This document shows positions 10,462 through 19,448 of a DNA stretch of 64,000 bases, piece after piece. The stretch lies in contig CAMAYZ010000002.1 in the NCBI GenBank assembly GCA_945863115.1, positions 62,001-126,000 of the forward strand, read 5' to 3'. The translations under genes were made by a program, and so were the position numbers. Under the pieces are notes generated by a model. That model was not told where the DNA came from. It searched no databases and saw only the letters and a list, made by a program, of their open reading frames with translations. The first letter of the stretch is position 1. Each line of letters begins with the position of its first letter. This DNA is from Bifidobacterium breve. Lineage in GTDB: Bacteria > Actinomycetota > Actinomycetes > Nanopelagicales > Nanopelagicaceae.

Positions 10462-11028
10462 TTACTTATTAAATTCCTGCTGGGCGTAGTCCAAACCTTT
10501 TTCAATTAACCGCTCAATAGCTAGCGCGCCCCGAGCAATAAAATCACCAAGCTCTTTCTTCTCTGGCTGACTAAATGGTTTCAACACATAATCCGCTGGA
10601 TCAATAGGTGCCTGGGGTCTTCCAATACCCATTCGAAGTCGGAAGTAATCTGGAGATGCAAAGTTAGTGGTTAGAGACTTCAAACCATTGTGGCCATTAT
10701 CGCCGCCACCTTGTTTGATCCGAATTGTGTTGAAATCAATATCTAATTCATCATGAATAACAATTAAATTCGCTGGCGAAACTTTATAAAAATCAGCAAG
10801 TGCTTTAGTAGGAACGCCACTCTCATTCATGTAACCAAGAGTTTTTGCTAAGACAACTGCTTTTCCAGCAACTCGAATATCTGCAATCTGGGTCTTAGAT
10901 TTATGATTTGAAAATTTAACGTCAGAGGCCAGATAGTCGATAACCATCTGGCCTATGTTGTGACGAGTAGATCCATATTGATCGCCCGGATTTCCTAGTC
11001 CGAGAACTAACCAGCGATCGCTATTCAT
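10462..11028 (-). CDS. pth: Peptidyl-tRNA hydrolase
   Basis: Pth cleaves peptidyl-tRNA released by abortive translation and recycles tRNA. The 188 residues show GLGNPGDQYGSTRHNIG with the catalytic His (TRHNIG), the NESG substrate motif (YMNESGVP), the catalytic Asp in IVIHDELDID, and GGGDNGHNGLKSL. The ATG at 11028 lies 17 bases after the rplY stop, the usual actinobacterial prs-rplY-pth order. There is no space for a terminator between this gene and convergent ppc. Confidence 0.97.
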   Translation of the reverse strand: MNSDRWLVLGLGNPGDQYGSTRHNIGQMVIDYLASDVKFSNHKSKTQIADIRVAGKAVVLAKTLGYMNESGVPTKALADFYKVSPANLIVIHDELDIDFNTIRIKQGGGDNGHNGLKSLTTNFASPDYFRLRMGIGRPQAPIDPADYVLKPFSQPEKKELGDFIARGALAIERLIEKGLDYAQQEFNK

Positions 11029-11044
11029 GCGTTGGTTTTGCTAA

Positions 11045-11665
11045 TTACTCTTTTGCGGCTTCAGCAGCAGGTGCAGCAGCACCATCTGCAGGTGCAGCAG
11101 CTTCAGCAACCGGAACTTCTTCAACAATTGTTGAACGTTCTGAAAGGTGAATAACTGGCATGTTTGGCTCTGAAATAAGTGTTACACCAGCAGGTAGAAC
11201 AACATCTGATGCGTAACGTGATTGGCCAGCCATCAGGCCATCCATATTCAATTCTAGGAATTGTGGAATAGATGTTGCTTCAGCTTCAACTTCAACTGTG
11301 TTATGCATGTGCTCAAGAATTCCATCAACATCGTGCTTACCTGTTGTGTGAACTGGAACTTCAACTTTAACGCGTTCGCCGCGACGAACGATAACTAAGT
11401 CGATGTGAGCAAGAATGCCAGTTAGCGGATTACGAGTAACAGACTTTGGAAGTGTTAGCTCGGTCTTTCCATCAAATGTCACATCAAGAAGAACGTTTGC
11501 ACTCTTAAGTGCTGCGCCAAGTTCGCGAAGTGGAAGTGCAACATGTTGTGGAGTTTCACCATGACCGTAAATTACGGCTGGAACATTTCCAGCACGACGA
11601 TCGCGACGTGATGCGCCTTTACCGAATTCGGTGCGCTTTGTTGCATTAATTGAAATCTCAGCCAT
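11045..11665 (-). CDS. rplY: Large ribosomal subunit protein bL25 (TL5/CTC type)
   Basis: This 206-residue protein has the N-terminal 5S-rRNA-binding L25 domain (ISINATKRTEFGKGASRRDRRAGNVPAVIYG) and the beta-rich CTC extension (LTLPKSVTRNPLTGILAHIDL, ISEPNMPVIHL). It ends in an Ala-rich, acidic, low-complexity tail (APADGAAAPAAEAAKE), as in other long-form L25 proteins. It binds 5S rRNA in the central protuberance. A 144-base gap separates it from prs, so it may be transcribed from its own promoter together with pth. Confidence 0.96.
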   Translation of the reverse strand: MAEISINATKRTEFGKGASRRDRRAGNVPAVIYGHGETPQHVALPLRELGAALKSANVLLDVTFDGKTELTLPKSVTRNPLTGILAHIDLVIVRRGERVKVEVPVHTTGKHDVDGILEHMHNTVEVEAEATSIPQFLELNMDGLMAGQSRYASDVVLPAGVTLISEPNMPVIHLSERSTIVEEVPVAEAAAPADGAAAPAAEAAKE

Positions 11666-11809
11666 TTGCTTCTCTCTCTATTTAAATCGTCTATGTAGCA
11701 ACGTCCGAGGAGAGCCAAGCCGTCGATTACGGATTTTTAAATCCCTCGCCGGAACGAGTGGCTAGGTTATCTAATCTCTTCTGAAATGTGAAATCGTTAT
11801 TTGTAGCGC
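11666..11809 (-). other. prs-rplY intergenic region, unresolved
   Basis: This is one of the longer gaps in the window. On the strand of the flanking genes it follows prs and precedes rplY. I see two small inverted repeats: GGATTT-TT-AAATCC at 11731-11744 and CTCG-N6-CGAG at 11745-11758. Neither is followed by a clear T-run. It could hold a leader or promoter for rplY-pth. I cannot identify a known motif. Confidence 0.3.
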
Positions 11810-12790
11810 TTAGGAGTGACCGTCGAAGAGGCTCGTGACTGAGCCATCTTCAAAGACCTCGCGGATTGCGCGGGCCAGAAGTGGGGCGATCGGCAGGACC
11901 GTTAAATTATCGAAGCGTGAATCTTCTGGGATTGGCAAAGTGTCGGTTACGACAACTTCGCTGACATTGGAAGCCTTCAAGCGTTCTACTGCAGGCCCAG
12001 AAAATACTGCGTGCGTCGCTGCGATGATTACATCCTTAGCGCCCTCGGCATAAAGTGCATCAACAGCTTTGGTGATTGTTCCCGCGGTATCGATCATGTC
12101 ATCGATAACTACGCAGGTTTGACCCTTTACATCACCAACAACTTTGCCGGTTGATGATTCATTTGGAATACGTGGGTCACGCATTTTATGAATGAAAGCG
12201 ATTGGGCAACCACCGAGTAAATCTGACCAGCGCTCGGCTACACGAACTCGACCTGAGTCTGGTGAAACTATCGTTAACTTGGTGCGATCAACTTTGCTTC
12301 CAACATAATTTGTAAGCAGTGGAAGTGCGAAGAGGTGATCTACTGGACCATCGAAGAATCCTTGAATTTGTGAGGTGTGAAGATCTACAACCATTAAGCG
12401 ATCTGCACCAGCTGTTTTAAATAAATCTGCCATAAGTCTTGCTGAAATTGGTTCGCGACCGCGGTGCTTTTTATCTTGACGGGCATAACCATAGAACGGT
12501 GCAACAACAGTAATTCGTTTTGCAGATGCGCGCTTAAGGGCATCGACCATAATTAATTGCTCCATGATTTGCTTATTAACCGGAGCGCAGTGCGATTGAA
12601 TTACGAAGGCATCACTTCCGCGAACACTCTCTTCGAAGCGAACAAATATTTCACCATTTGCAAAGTCATATGCAGATGTTGGTGTGATTGGAATACCAAG
12701 TTCGGCGGCGACACCTTCAGCTAACTCTGGATATCCACGACCAGTAAAAATTCTTAGTCGTTTCTCCGAAGTGAGGCGAAGTTCGCTCAT
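11810..12790 (-). CDS. prs: Ribose-phosphate pyrophosphokinase
   Basis: PRPP synthetase transfers pyrophosphate from ATP to ribose-5-phosphate, feeding purine, pyrimidine, histidine, tryptophan and NAD synthesis. The 326 residues include the ATP flexible loop region APFYGYARQDKKHRGREPISARL, the metal-binding DLHTSQIQGFFDGPVDHL, and the PRPP loop VVIDDMIDTAGTITKA. A GGGAG ribosome-binding site precedes the ATG, which lies 12 bases after the glmU stop. glmU-prs is a conserved actinobacterial pair. Confidence 0.98.
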   Translation of the reverse strand: MSELRLTSEKRLRIFTGRGYPELAEGVAAELGIPITPTSAYDFANGEIFVRFEESVRGSDAFVIQSHCAPVNKQIMEQLIMVDALKRASAKRITVVAPFYGYARQDKKHRGREPISARLMADLFKTAGADRLMVVDLHTSQIQGFFDGPVDHLFALPLLTNYVGSKVDRTKLTIVSPDSGRVRVAERWSDLLGGCPIAFIHKMRDPRIPNESSTGKVVGDVKGQTCVVIDDMIDTAGTITKAVDALYAEGAKDVIIAATHAVFSGPAVERLKASNVSEVVVTDTLPIPEDSRFDNLTVLPIAPLLARAIREVFEDGSVTSLFDGHS

Positions 12791-12802
12791 CTCTTAGCTC
12801 CC

Positions 12803-14254
12803 TTATTCCGAGGTTTCTGTAGCACCTGCAGCTTTTGCTGCCTGTGCGGATTTGGTTCCGGATCTCTTGCGAAGCACCCAACCAAGAATATTACGTTGTT
12901 TAGATCTGGCAACACCCATGGCTCCTGCAGGAACATCATCAGTAATTACTGACCCAGCCGCAGTGTATGCGCCATCCCCGATTGAAACTGGCGCAACTAA
13001 CATGGTGTCGCTTCCGATTCGAACTTCATCGCCAATTACTGTCTTATGTTTTTCAACACCATCGTAATTTACGAAGACTGTGGCCGCTCCAATATTTGTT
13101 CCGGAACCAATCTGCGCATCTCCAACATATGAAAGATGCGGAACTTTTGTTCCTTCGCCAATAGTGGAATTCTTAATCTCGACATAGGCGCCAGCCTTAG
13201 CGCCGGCTCCGAGTTCGGTTCCCGCACGCAGGTATGAATATGGGCCAACTTTAGCGCCGGAACCAATTTCACAATCAACACAATTTGATTCAATTACAGA
13301 AGCACCAGCTTCAACTTTTACATTCATTAAAGTTGTGCGCGGACCGATAATTGCTTTAGCGCCAACTGTTGTGGTTCCCGCAAGCCAGCTCTCTGGGAAA
13401 ATAGTTGCATCGGCTGCAATCTTTACGCCGGCATCAATCCAAGTCGTGGTTGGGTCAATTACTTCAACGCCATTTAACATATGGTCGTAATTGATTCGAT
13501 CGCGCATAATCGCGGCGCAATCTGCAAGTTGTGAGCGATCATTGATTCCTAAAGTTTCGCTGTAATCATTTGAAAGTATTGCCGCTGCCTTGCCGCCAGT
13601 TGCTTTGATATCAGCAATTACATCGGTTAAATAAAGTTCGCCTTGTGAATTATTGCTCTTTAACTTCGCAACACTTGCACGTAGGGCATCAATATCAAAT
13701 AGGTAAACCCCAGTATTTATCTCATCAATCAATTTAATTTCTTCAGAGGCATCGCGCTCTTCAACGATGGCAACAATTTCACCAGCTTCATTACGTAAAA
13801 TTCGGCCATATCCAGTTGGATCTGGAAATTCCGCAGTAAGAACTGAAACCACGTTTTTTGCTTCTTTATGGGCGGCAATAAATTCGGCAAGGGTTTCGCT
13901 GCGAAGAAGTGGAGTATCGCCAGCGGTAATTAACACGGTTCCACTGACCTTCAAATCAGCGAGCGCCAATTTAACTGCGTGGCCAGTTCCATTTCGTTCA
14001 GCTTGAAAAACCGAGATCGAATTTGGAGCGACTTGCTTGATGTGTGGTTCGACAGCTTCGCGACCTGCGCCAACTACTACGCGCAATTGTGCAGGATTTA
14101 GTTTTGTTACTTGAGATAAGACGTGCTCAATAATTGTTTTACCAGCAATGAAATGTAAGACCTTTGGAGTTTGAGACTTCATGCGAGTTCCCTCGCCAGC
14201 TGCTAAAACAATTGCTACATCTAAATTTGCAGAAGAGTTGACTGACTTGTTCAA
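12803..14254 (-). CDS. glmU: Bifunctional UDP-GlcNAc pyrophosphorylase / GlcN-1-P acetyltransferase
   Basis: GlmU makes UDP-GlcNAc from glucosamine-1-phosphate, acetyl-CoA and UTP for peptidoglycan. The N-terminal uridyltransferase half shows VLAAGEGTRMKSQTPKVLH and AGDTPLL. The C-terminal left-handed beta-helix has repeated hexapeptides and active-site segments KVPHLSYVGDAQIG and NYDGVEKHKT. I prefer the TTG at 14254 to the track's TTG at 14260, because AAGGAG then lies six bases upstream rather than abutting the start. That gives about 483 residues with an Ala/Thr-rich tail. It is first in the glmU-prs-rplY-pth order, with tRNA-Gln just upstream. Confidence 0.97.
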   Translation of the reverse strand: MNKSVNSSANLDVAIVLAAGEGTRMKSQTPKVLHFIAGKTIIEHVLSQVTKLNPAQLRVVVGAGREAVEPHIKQVAPNSISVFQAERNGTGHAVKLALADLKVSGTVLITAGDTPLLRSETLAEFIAAHKEAKNVVSVLTAEFPDPTGYGRILRNEAGEIVAIVEERDASEEIKLIDEINTGVYLFDIDALRASVAKLKSNNSQGELYLTDVIADIKATGGKAAAILSNDYSETLGINDRSQLADCAAIMRDRINYDHMLNGVEVIDPTTTWIDAGVKIAADATIFPESWLAGTTTVGAKAIIGPRTTLMNVKVEAGASVIESNCVDCEIGSGAKVGPYSYLRAGTELGAGAKAGAYVEIKNSTIGEGTKVPHLSYVGDAQIGSGTNIGAATVFVNYDGVEKHKTVIGDEVRIGSDTMLVAPVSIGDGAYTAAGSVITDDVPAGAMGVARSKQRNILGWVLRKRSGTKSAQAAKAAGATETSE

Positions 14255-14282
14255 GTCCAACTCCTTCCGGTCCGGATTAAGG

Positions 14283-14357
14283 TGGCTCCGCCACCAGGTA
14301 TCGATCCTGGACCCTGGGCTTCAAAGGCCCATGTGCTAGCCACTACACAATGGCGGA
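14283..14357 (-). tRNA. tRNA-Gln (anticodon TTG)
   Basis: The reverse strand folds as a full cloverleaf of 75 bases. Acceptor TCCGCCA pairs with TGGCGGA. The D stem is GTGT/GCAC. Anticodon stem TGGGC/GCCCA holds loop CTTTGAA (anticodon TTG). T stem CCAGG/CCTGG has loop ATCGATA. The discriminator is G and the 3' CCA is encoded. The first T-loop base is A rather than the usual T. It sits between ispE and glmU on the same strand. Confidence 0.95.
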
Positions 14358-14405
14358 ACCTGAATTCTCCCCTATAACTATCGATACCACCAAACTTCAA
14401 TCGTT

Positions 14406-15326
14406 TTATACCGTTTCTATAACCCGTGCCCCATGAACCGGCCCACTCGCCCGCACCACTCCAGCCACAACTCCACTGGAACTTAGCGCAACTGTTAAAT
14501 CCATTGATTTCTCTTCATCCTCAACTAAGAATGCAACTGTCGGCCCAGAACCAGAAACGATGCTGCCCAGTGCGCCGTAATCGCGACCAACATCTAAAAC
14601 TAAACGAAGTGCTGGACGCAATGAACATGCAGCTGCTTGTAAATCATTTGAAAGCGCAAGTCCTAAGGCAGTTGGATCACCTGCGCGAAGTGCCTGCATC
14701 ATCGAATCGCTAACTTGTGGACTTGCAATATCTAATCCTTCGCGAAGTCGATCACATTCTTGATAAACCGCTGGTGTTGAAAGTCCTTGACCAGAAAGCG
14801 CCAATACCCAGTGATAATTTCCACGACTTAGCGCTGGCGTTAATTGATCTCCGCGACCGCGACCAATTGCAATTCCACCAGAAATTCCAAAAGGAACATC
14901 ACTTCCAAGTTGTGCCGCCATTGCTTCCATTTCATCTCGCGACAATCCAATTTCAAAGAGCGCGTCCATGGCAACAATCACACCTGCAGCATCAGCGCTG
15001 CCGCCAGCCATTCCACCTGCTACCGGAATCTCTTTCTTCAAGTGAATTGCTAAATCAGTTGCGAGGTCATATTTATCTGCCATCAACTTTGCTGCGCGAA
15101 CTGCAAGATTCTCATCGTTTGCTGGAACGCCATTTGATGTTGCACCAGAAAGTGTTAGTGAAATTCCAGAGTTTTCAGGTGCATGTTTAAGTGTCACATC
15201 ATCGAAAAGTGAGATTGCTTGGAAGACCGTCGTAACTTCGTGGAAGCCGTCAGCGCCCAAAGGTCCTACAGCCAACTGTAAATTTATTTTGGCCGGGACT
15301 CGGACAACAACGCCACGGGTGATCAT
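14406..15326 (-). CDS. ispE: 4-diphosphocytidyl-2-C-methyl-D-erythritol kinase
   Basis: IspE phosphorylates CDP-methylerythritol in the MEP isoprenoid pathway; the next-acting ispDF fusion is at 56-57 kb. The 306 residues show GHMP-kinase features: VRVPAKINLQLAVG at the N-terminus, the glycine-rich ATP motif PVAGGMAGGSADAAG (about residues 99-113), and the C-terminal SGSGPTVAFLV motif. Its ATG overlaps the rsmA stop by four bases (ATGA), matching the rsmA-ispE pairing of other actinobacteria. Confidence 0.97.
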   Translation of the reverse strand: MITRGVVVRVPAKINLQLAVGPLGADGFHEVTTVFQAISLFDDVTLKHAPENSGISLTLSGATSNGVPANDENLAVRAAKLMADKYDLATDLAIHLKKEIPVAGGMAGGSADAAGVIVAMDALFEIGLSRDEMEAMAAQLGSDVPFGISGGIAIGRGRGDQLTPALSRGNYHWVLALSGQGLSTPAVYQECDRLREGLDIASPQVSDSMMQALRAGDPTALGLALSNDLQAAACSLRPALRLVLDVGRDYGALGSIVSGSGPTVAFLVEDEEKSMDLTVALSSSGVVAGVVRASGPVHGARVIETV

Positions 15327-16162
15327 TTAGAAAGCGTAATCGCAATCTTTATAAAATCCGATAATTCCAGAGCCTCACCGCGAATTGTTGGATCGATGCC
15401 ACTAGCTTCAATTATCGAACTTGCTGCTGCGCTGCCGCCACACATATCGCTAAGTGCAGCCCGCATCATCTTTCGTCGCTGGGCAAATGCCGCATCAATT
15501 ATTTTGAAGACCACTTTACGCAGAGCCTCATCCCCAGCACTTTCATGGCGAACAAAGCGAACCAATGAGGAATCTACATTTGGCACTGGCCAGAAAATTG
15601 AACGACTTACAGTTCCTGCCGAAGATAAATCCGCCCACCAGGTGGCCTTAACTGAAGGGCTGCCATAAGTTTTGCTATTTGGTTTTGCAACCAGGCGATC
15701 AGCAACTTCACTCTGCACCATTACAACTCCAGATCGAAGAGTTGGAAATAGCTCTAGAAATCGAAGTAATACTGGAACTGAAACATTGTATGGAAGATTC
15801 GCAACCAGAACTGTTGGTTGTATTGGAAGAGTAGAAATTCCCATGGCATCCTGATTAATTATTGTTAACTTGCTTGCATCAAAACCATGGCGCTTAGCAG
15901 TTTCTGGAAGTTCTGCGGCCAAGCGATCATCTATTTCAATTGCAATTACTTCTTTTGCAGATTCCAACATCGCAAGAGTAAGGGAACCCAATCCCGGTCC
16001 AATTTCCAGTGCAACATCTTCTGGCCCAACATCTGCGTTCTTAACTATCTTGCGACAAGTATTTGCATCGACGACAAAGTTTTGCCCAAGTTTTTTAGTT
16101 GGGCGGACCCCGATTCGTTCCGCAATCTCCCGAATTTCAGCGGCGCCAAGTAGGTTACTCAT
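15323..16162 (-). CDS. rsmA: 16S rRNA (adenine(1518)-N6/adenine(1519)-N6)-dimethyltransferase
   Basis: KsgA/RsmA dimethylates two adjacent adenines in helix 45 of 16S rRNA, a late 30S checkpoint. The 279 residues contain KKLGQNFVVDANT, the SAM-binding EIGPGLGSLT, the second acidic motif EIDDRLA, and the catalytic NLPYNVS. The ATG directly abuts the tatD stop. In mycobacteria an rpfB gene lies between tatD and ksgA; here no space remains for it. Confidence 0.97.
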   Translation of the reverse strand: MSNLLGAAEIREIAERIGVRPTKKLGQNFVVDANTCRKIVKNADVGPEDVALEIGPGLGSLTLAMLESAKEVIAIEIDDRLAAELPETAKRHGFDASKLTIINQDAMGISTLPIQPTVLVANLPYNVSVPVLLRFLELFPTLRSGVVMVQSEVADRLVAKPNSKTYGSPSVKATWWADLSSAGTVSRSIFWPVPNVDSSLVRFVRHESAGDEALRKVVFKIIDAAFAQRRKMMRAALSDMCGGSAAASSIIEASGIDPTIRGEALELSDFIKIAITLSK

Positions 16163-17017
16163 TTAGGCGAATGATCCAAATAAACGTTCACAATTATTTG
16201 AAATCGCAGTTGCAAGTTCATCAAGATCATCGCCACGTTCATCGGCCATAAATCTTAAAATTGTGGGGATTTGTGCAGGTGTATTCAATGATCCACGATA
16301 TGGCATTGGTGCTAAAAATGGTGAGTCAGTTTCAACTAGAAGCTGGTCAATCGGCACAAGTTTTACCGCTTCACGAAGCGCTGGTGCATTCTTAAAAGTA
16401 AGAGTTCCAGCAAATGAAAGTATGTAGCCCTTTTCAATACATTCTCGGGCCATCTCAGCATCACCGGAATAGCAGTGAAAAATAACCTTTTCAGGTGCAC
16501 CCTCTTCGATTAATACATCGAGAACTGCGCGATGCGCATCTCGATCATGAATTACTAGTGCCTTGTTTACTCTTTTCGCTAAATCGATATGGCGCCGAAA
16601 TGAATATTTCTGACGCTCTTGCAGCGCTGGTTCAGTTCGGAAAAAATCTAAGCCGGTCTCACCAATTGCACGCACTCGTGGATGGGTTGAGAGTTCTTCA
16701 ATTTTTGCAAGATCTGCCTCTAAATCTTCAACCACCGGTGCTTCATTTGGATGCAGTGCAACTGCAGCCAGAATATTTGGCCAATGCTCGGCAAGCTTTA
16801 CTCCCCATTCAGATTGTTCTGCTGAATACCCAACTTGAACAATGCGATCAATTCCTACACTTTTCGCATCGGCTAAAACTTTTCCAATTTCTGGTGCATC
16901 TGGTGCTGAATTAGTAATTATTTCAATATGAGCATGCGCATCAACACAGTTAACATTTAGTGGTTCTGGAAGTGGTGCTGGTTGGCGATCAAGGTCGCGA
17001 TTGTGCCTATCTGCCAC
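16163..17017 (-). CDS. tatD: TatD family metal-dependent deoxyribonuclease
   Basis: This 284-residue TIM-barrel hydrolase has the TatD metal ligands: VDAHAHIE near residue 25, GETGLDFFR, IHDRDAHRAVLD, FHCYSGDAEMA, and VETDSPFLAP. Family members are 3'-5' DNases, some acting on D-aminoacyl-tRNA or in DNA repair. About 22 residues before the first metal motif are Pro/Arg rich and probably flexible. The GTG start at 17017 lies three bases after the metG stop. Confidence 0.94.
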   Translation of the reverse strand: MADRHNRDLDRQPAPLPEPLNVNCVDAHAHIEIITNSAPDAPEIGKVLADAKSVGIDRIVQVGYSAEQSEWGVKLAEHWPNILAAVALHPNEAPVVEDLEADLAKIEELSTHPRVRAIGETGLDFFRTEPALQERQKYSFRRHIDLAKRVNKALVIHDRDAHRAVLDVLIEEGAPEKVIFHCYSGDAEMARECIEKGYILSFAGTLTFKNAPALREAVKLVPIDQLLVETDSPFLAPMPYRGSLNTPAQIPTILRFMADERGDDLDELATAISNNCERLFGSFA

Positions 17018-17020
17018 TTG

Positions 17021-18571
17021 CTATTCCAATCTTGGGAATAAGACTGCGCCTTTTGTGACTTTGCAGCCCGGTGGCAAAACTCCCCAAGTTGAAACTTCCG
17101 AAATCTTTTGTTCGCCAATATTGCCAAGAGTTTCCTGCGCTCCAATTGATTCCCAGAGGGTTTGTGTTGTTGCCGGCATAACTGGATGAAGTAAAACTGC
17201 AAGTGCGCGGATTGCATCAGCAGTGTTGTATAAAACTTCATTTAATTCTGCAGTGCGACTCTCATCTTTAGCGATAGCCCACGGTTCTTTAATTGTTACA
17301 TAACCATTTACGCGCTTACAGAATTCCATAATCGCATTGATTCCGCCTTGGAAATCCAGAGCAACCATTGCCTTATCTGCAGCAGCAACAGTTGTTTCCA
17401 ACATCGCGGCTAACTCCGCATCCTTTGCTACCGCTGGAATAACGCCTTCACAATACTTTTCAATCATTGCAATTAAACGCGAAGCTAAATTACCAAAATC
17501 ATTTGCGAGTTCGCTGGTGTATCTAGCTGACATATCTTCCCAAGAGAAAGAGCCATCAGTGCCAAATGGAATTGCACGTAAGAAGTAATATCTAAATGCA
17601 TCGACGCCGAAGTGATCAGTGATGTCACTTGGAGCAATACCGGTCAACTTAGATTTACTCATCTTCTCGCCACCGACTAATAACCAACCGTGTGCAAAAA
17701 CTTTCTTAGGAATGGCAACGTTCGCAGCCATCAACATTGCTGGCCAAATCACGGCATGGAAGCGCAAAATATCTTTTCCAACCAAGTGCACATCTGCTGG
17801 CCAAGTCTTTGCAAACTTCTTGCCACCTTCTGAATTTGGATCATCGCCAAGTCCAACAGCGGTTGCATAATTTAGAAGTGCATCAAACCAAACATAAATA
17901 ACTTGATCGGTATCCCAAGGCACGGGAATTCCCCAATCGAATGTTGATCTAGAGATGGAGAGATCGCGGACACCGCTCTCTAGGAATGCAATAACTTCAT
18001 TACGTGCACTGGCAGGTTCGCAAGCTTCTGGATTGTTTTTGTAGTGCTCAAGTAATTGCGGGACAAATGCGGATAGCTTAAAGAACCAGTTATCTTCGGA
18101 GAGCATTTCTACTGGCTTGCCATGAATCTTGCACTTTCCATCATCTAGGTCGCCAGGTAATTTAAATTCTTCACAACCAATGCAGTACGGGCCTTCAAAT
18201 TTGCCAGCGTAGATATAACCGTTATCTTTTAGAAGGGTCATAAACCTTTGAACGCGTTCTTCGTGACGTGGTTCGGTGGTGCGAATAAAATCATCATTCG
18301 CAATATTTAGTGCGCTCCAGTTTGGTTTCCAAGCTTCTTCAACTAAGCGATCGCACCAATCTTGCGGCTTAACGTTATTTGCTGCGGCGGTATTCATAAC
18401 CTTCTCGCCATGTTCATCTGTTCCAGTTAAGAACCAGACACTTTCTCCGCGTTGGCGATGCCATCTTGTTAATACGTCACCAGCAACATTTGTGTATGCA
18501 TGCCCGATATGTGGCGCATCATTTACATAATAAATTGGCGTCGTTAAGTAGAAGGATTTTTCGGCGCTCAT
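17021..18571 (-). CDS. metG: Methionyl-tRNA synthetase
   Basis: This class I aminoacyl-tRNA synthetase charges tRNA-Met. The 516 residues show the HIGH motif in TPIYYVNDAPHIGHAYTN, the KMSKS loop GGEKMSKSKLTG, and a CIGCEEFKL...DGKCKIHG connective-peptide zinc knuckle. The length is the short form, without the C-terminal tRNA-binding (EMAP-like) extension. The ATG overlaps the rsmI stop by four bases. I see no T-box or SAM riboswitch upstream; the gene is translationally coupled to rsmI. Confidence 0.98.
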   Translation of the reverse strand: MSAEKSFYLTTPIYYVNDAPHIGHAYTNVAGDVLTRWHRQRGESVWFLTGTDEHGEKVMNTAAANNVKPQDWCDRLVEEAWKPNWSALNIANDDFIRTTEPRHEERVQRFMTLLKDNGYIYAGKFEGPYCIGCEEFKLPGDLDDGKCKIHGKPVEMLSEDNWFFKLSAFVPQLLEHYKNNPEACEPASARNEVIAFLESGVRDLSISRSTFDWGIPVPWDTDQVIYVWFDALLNYATAVGLGDDPNSEGGKKFAKTWPADVHLVGKDILRFHAVIWPAMLMAANVAIPKKVFAHGWLLVGGEKMSKSKLTGIAPSDITDHFGVDAFRYYFLRAIPFGTDGSFSWEDMSARYTSELANDFGNLASRLIAMIEKYCEGVIPAVAKDAELAAMLETTVAAADKAMVALDFQGGINAIMEFCKRVNGYVTIKEPWAIAKDESRTAELNEVLYNTADAIRALAVLLHPVMPATTQTLWESIGAQETLGNIGEQKISEVSTWGVLPPGCKVTKGAVLFPRLE

Positions 18572-19416
18572 GGCGTTAGCCTATCTTGAGATTTGTGCGT
18601 AACCATTGCGTCAAAGACTTCGCGTTTAGCAGTCCCGGTAATTCTTGCCACTTCTGTGATGGCTTCCTTTCGGGTAATTCCAGCAGCTTCTTGCTTCAAT
18701 ACTTCTGCAATCAAATCAGCTGCAGTAAATTGCCGCGAATCTGGATCAAAGCCAGCAATTACCAAAGTTATCTCGCCTAATATTTCAGAAGAAGCTGCCC
18801 AATTATGAAGGGTCTCAAGATTGCCACGAATTACCTCTTCGTAGGTCTTTGTCATCTCCCGGCAGATTGCACCAAGACGATTTGGTCCAAATACCGCAAC
18901 AGCGTCGGCCAAACTTTCTAATAAGCGATGCGGTGCTTCAAACATAATTATGGTTCGGGTCTCATTAGCAAGATTTTCAAACCAACTCTTACGGGCACCT
19001 CCGGTTCGAGGTGCGAATCCTTCAAAGCAGAATCGATCACTTGGTAGGCCAGAAAGCAGCAGCGCAGTTGTAACCGCACTTGGTCCTGGTAAAACTTTAA
19101 TCTTTATATTTTTTTCAACCGCTGCCCGTGCTAATCGATAACCCGGATCGCTAATTCCTGGCATCCCGGCATCAGTTACAACAAGTAAATCGGAACCACT
19201 TTCTAAAATTTTAACTAGTTCGTCAAGGCGTTCGATTTCATTGCCTTCAAAGAAGGAAATAATCTTCGCTGAATATGTAATTCCTAAATCTGAACAGAGC
19301 CTAGAAAATTTTCTAGAATCCTCAGCTGCAATAAATTTGGCACTAATTATTGCCTCGCGCAGGTTGGTAGAGGCATCAGCAGGATTGCCTAATGGAATCG
19401 CAGCAAGAATTAGCAT
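18568..19416 (-). CDS. rsmI: 16S rRNA (cytidine(1402)-2'-O)-methyltransferase
   Basis: RsmI 2'-O-methylates C1402 in the ribosomal P site. The protein has the tetrapyrrole-methylase fold: LAAIPLGNPADAS at the N-terminus, AEDSRKFSRLC, VTDAGMPGISDPGYRL, LPGPSAVTTALLLSGLP, and FEAPHRLLESL. I choose ATG 19416 (MLILAAIPLG, about 282 residues) rather than the track's start at 19446, because the family begins near this point. A GAGAAT hexamer sits exactly six bases before that ATG, the same geometry as the leaderless promoters here with one mismatch. It is divergent from the mannosyltransferase. Confidence 0.95.
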   Translation of the reverse strand: MLILAAIPLGNPADASTNLREAIISAKFIAAEDSRKFSRLCSDLGITYSAKIISFFEGNEIERLDELVKILESGSDLLVVTDAGMPGISDPGYRLARAAVEKNIKIKVLPGPSAVTTALLLSGLPSDRFCFEGFAPRTGGARKSWFENLANETRTIIMFEAPHRLLESLADAVAVFGPNRLGAICREMTKTYEEVIRGNLETLHNWAASSEILGEITLVIAGFDPDSRQFTAADLIAEVLKQEAAGITRKEAITEVARITGTAKREVFDAMVTHKSQDRLTP

Positions 19417-19436
19417 TGGGTAATTCTCGCAGGCTT

Positions 19437-19442
19437 TAGGCT
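19437..19442 (+). promoter_or_regulatory. -10 element (TAGGCT) of leaderless pmt
   Basis: TAGGCT ends six bases before the ATG at 19449. By the usual spacing, transcription would begin at or next to the start codon, giving a leaderless mRNA. No Shine-Dalgarno is visible. Confidence 0.6.
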
Positions 19443-19448
19443 TCACTT

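Noticed and set aside
11731-11744. GGATTTTTAAATCC as an intrinsic terminator after prs
   Set aside because: The stem is AT-rich with a two-base loop and no T-run follows on the transcribed strand.
14717-15190. 157-residue plus-strand ORF opposite ispE
   Set aside because: Leu/Gln/His-rich antisense frame over a certain ispE gene.
18572-18600. SAM riboswitch or T-box upstream of metG
   Set aside because: metG starts inside the rsmI stop (ATGA overlap), leaving no leader.
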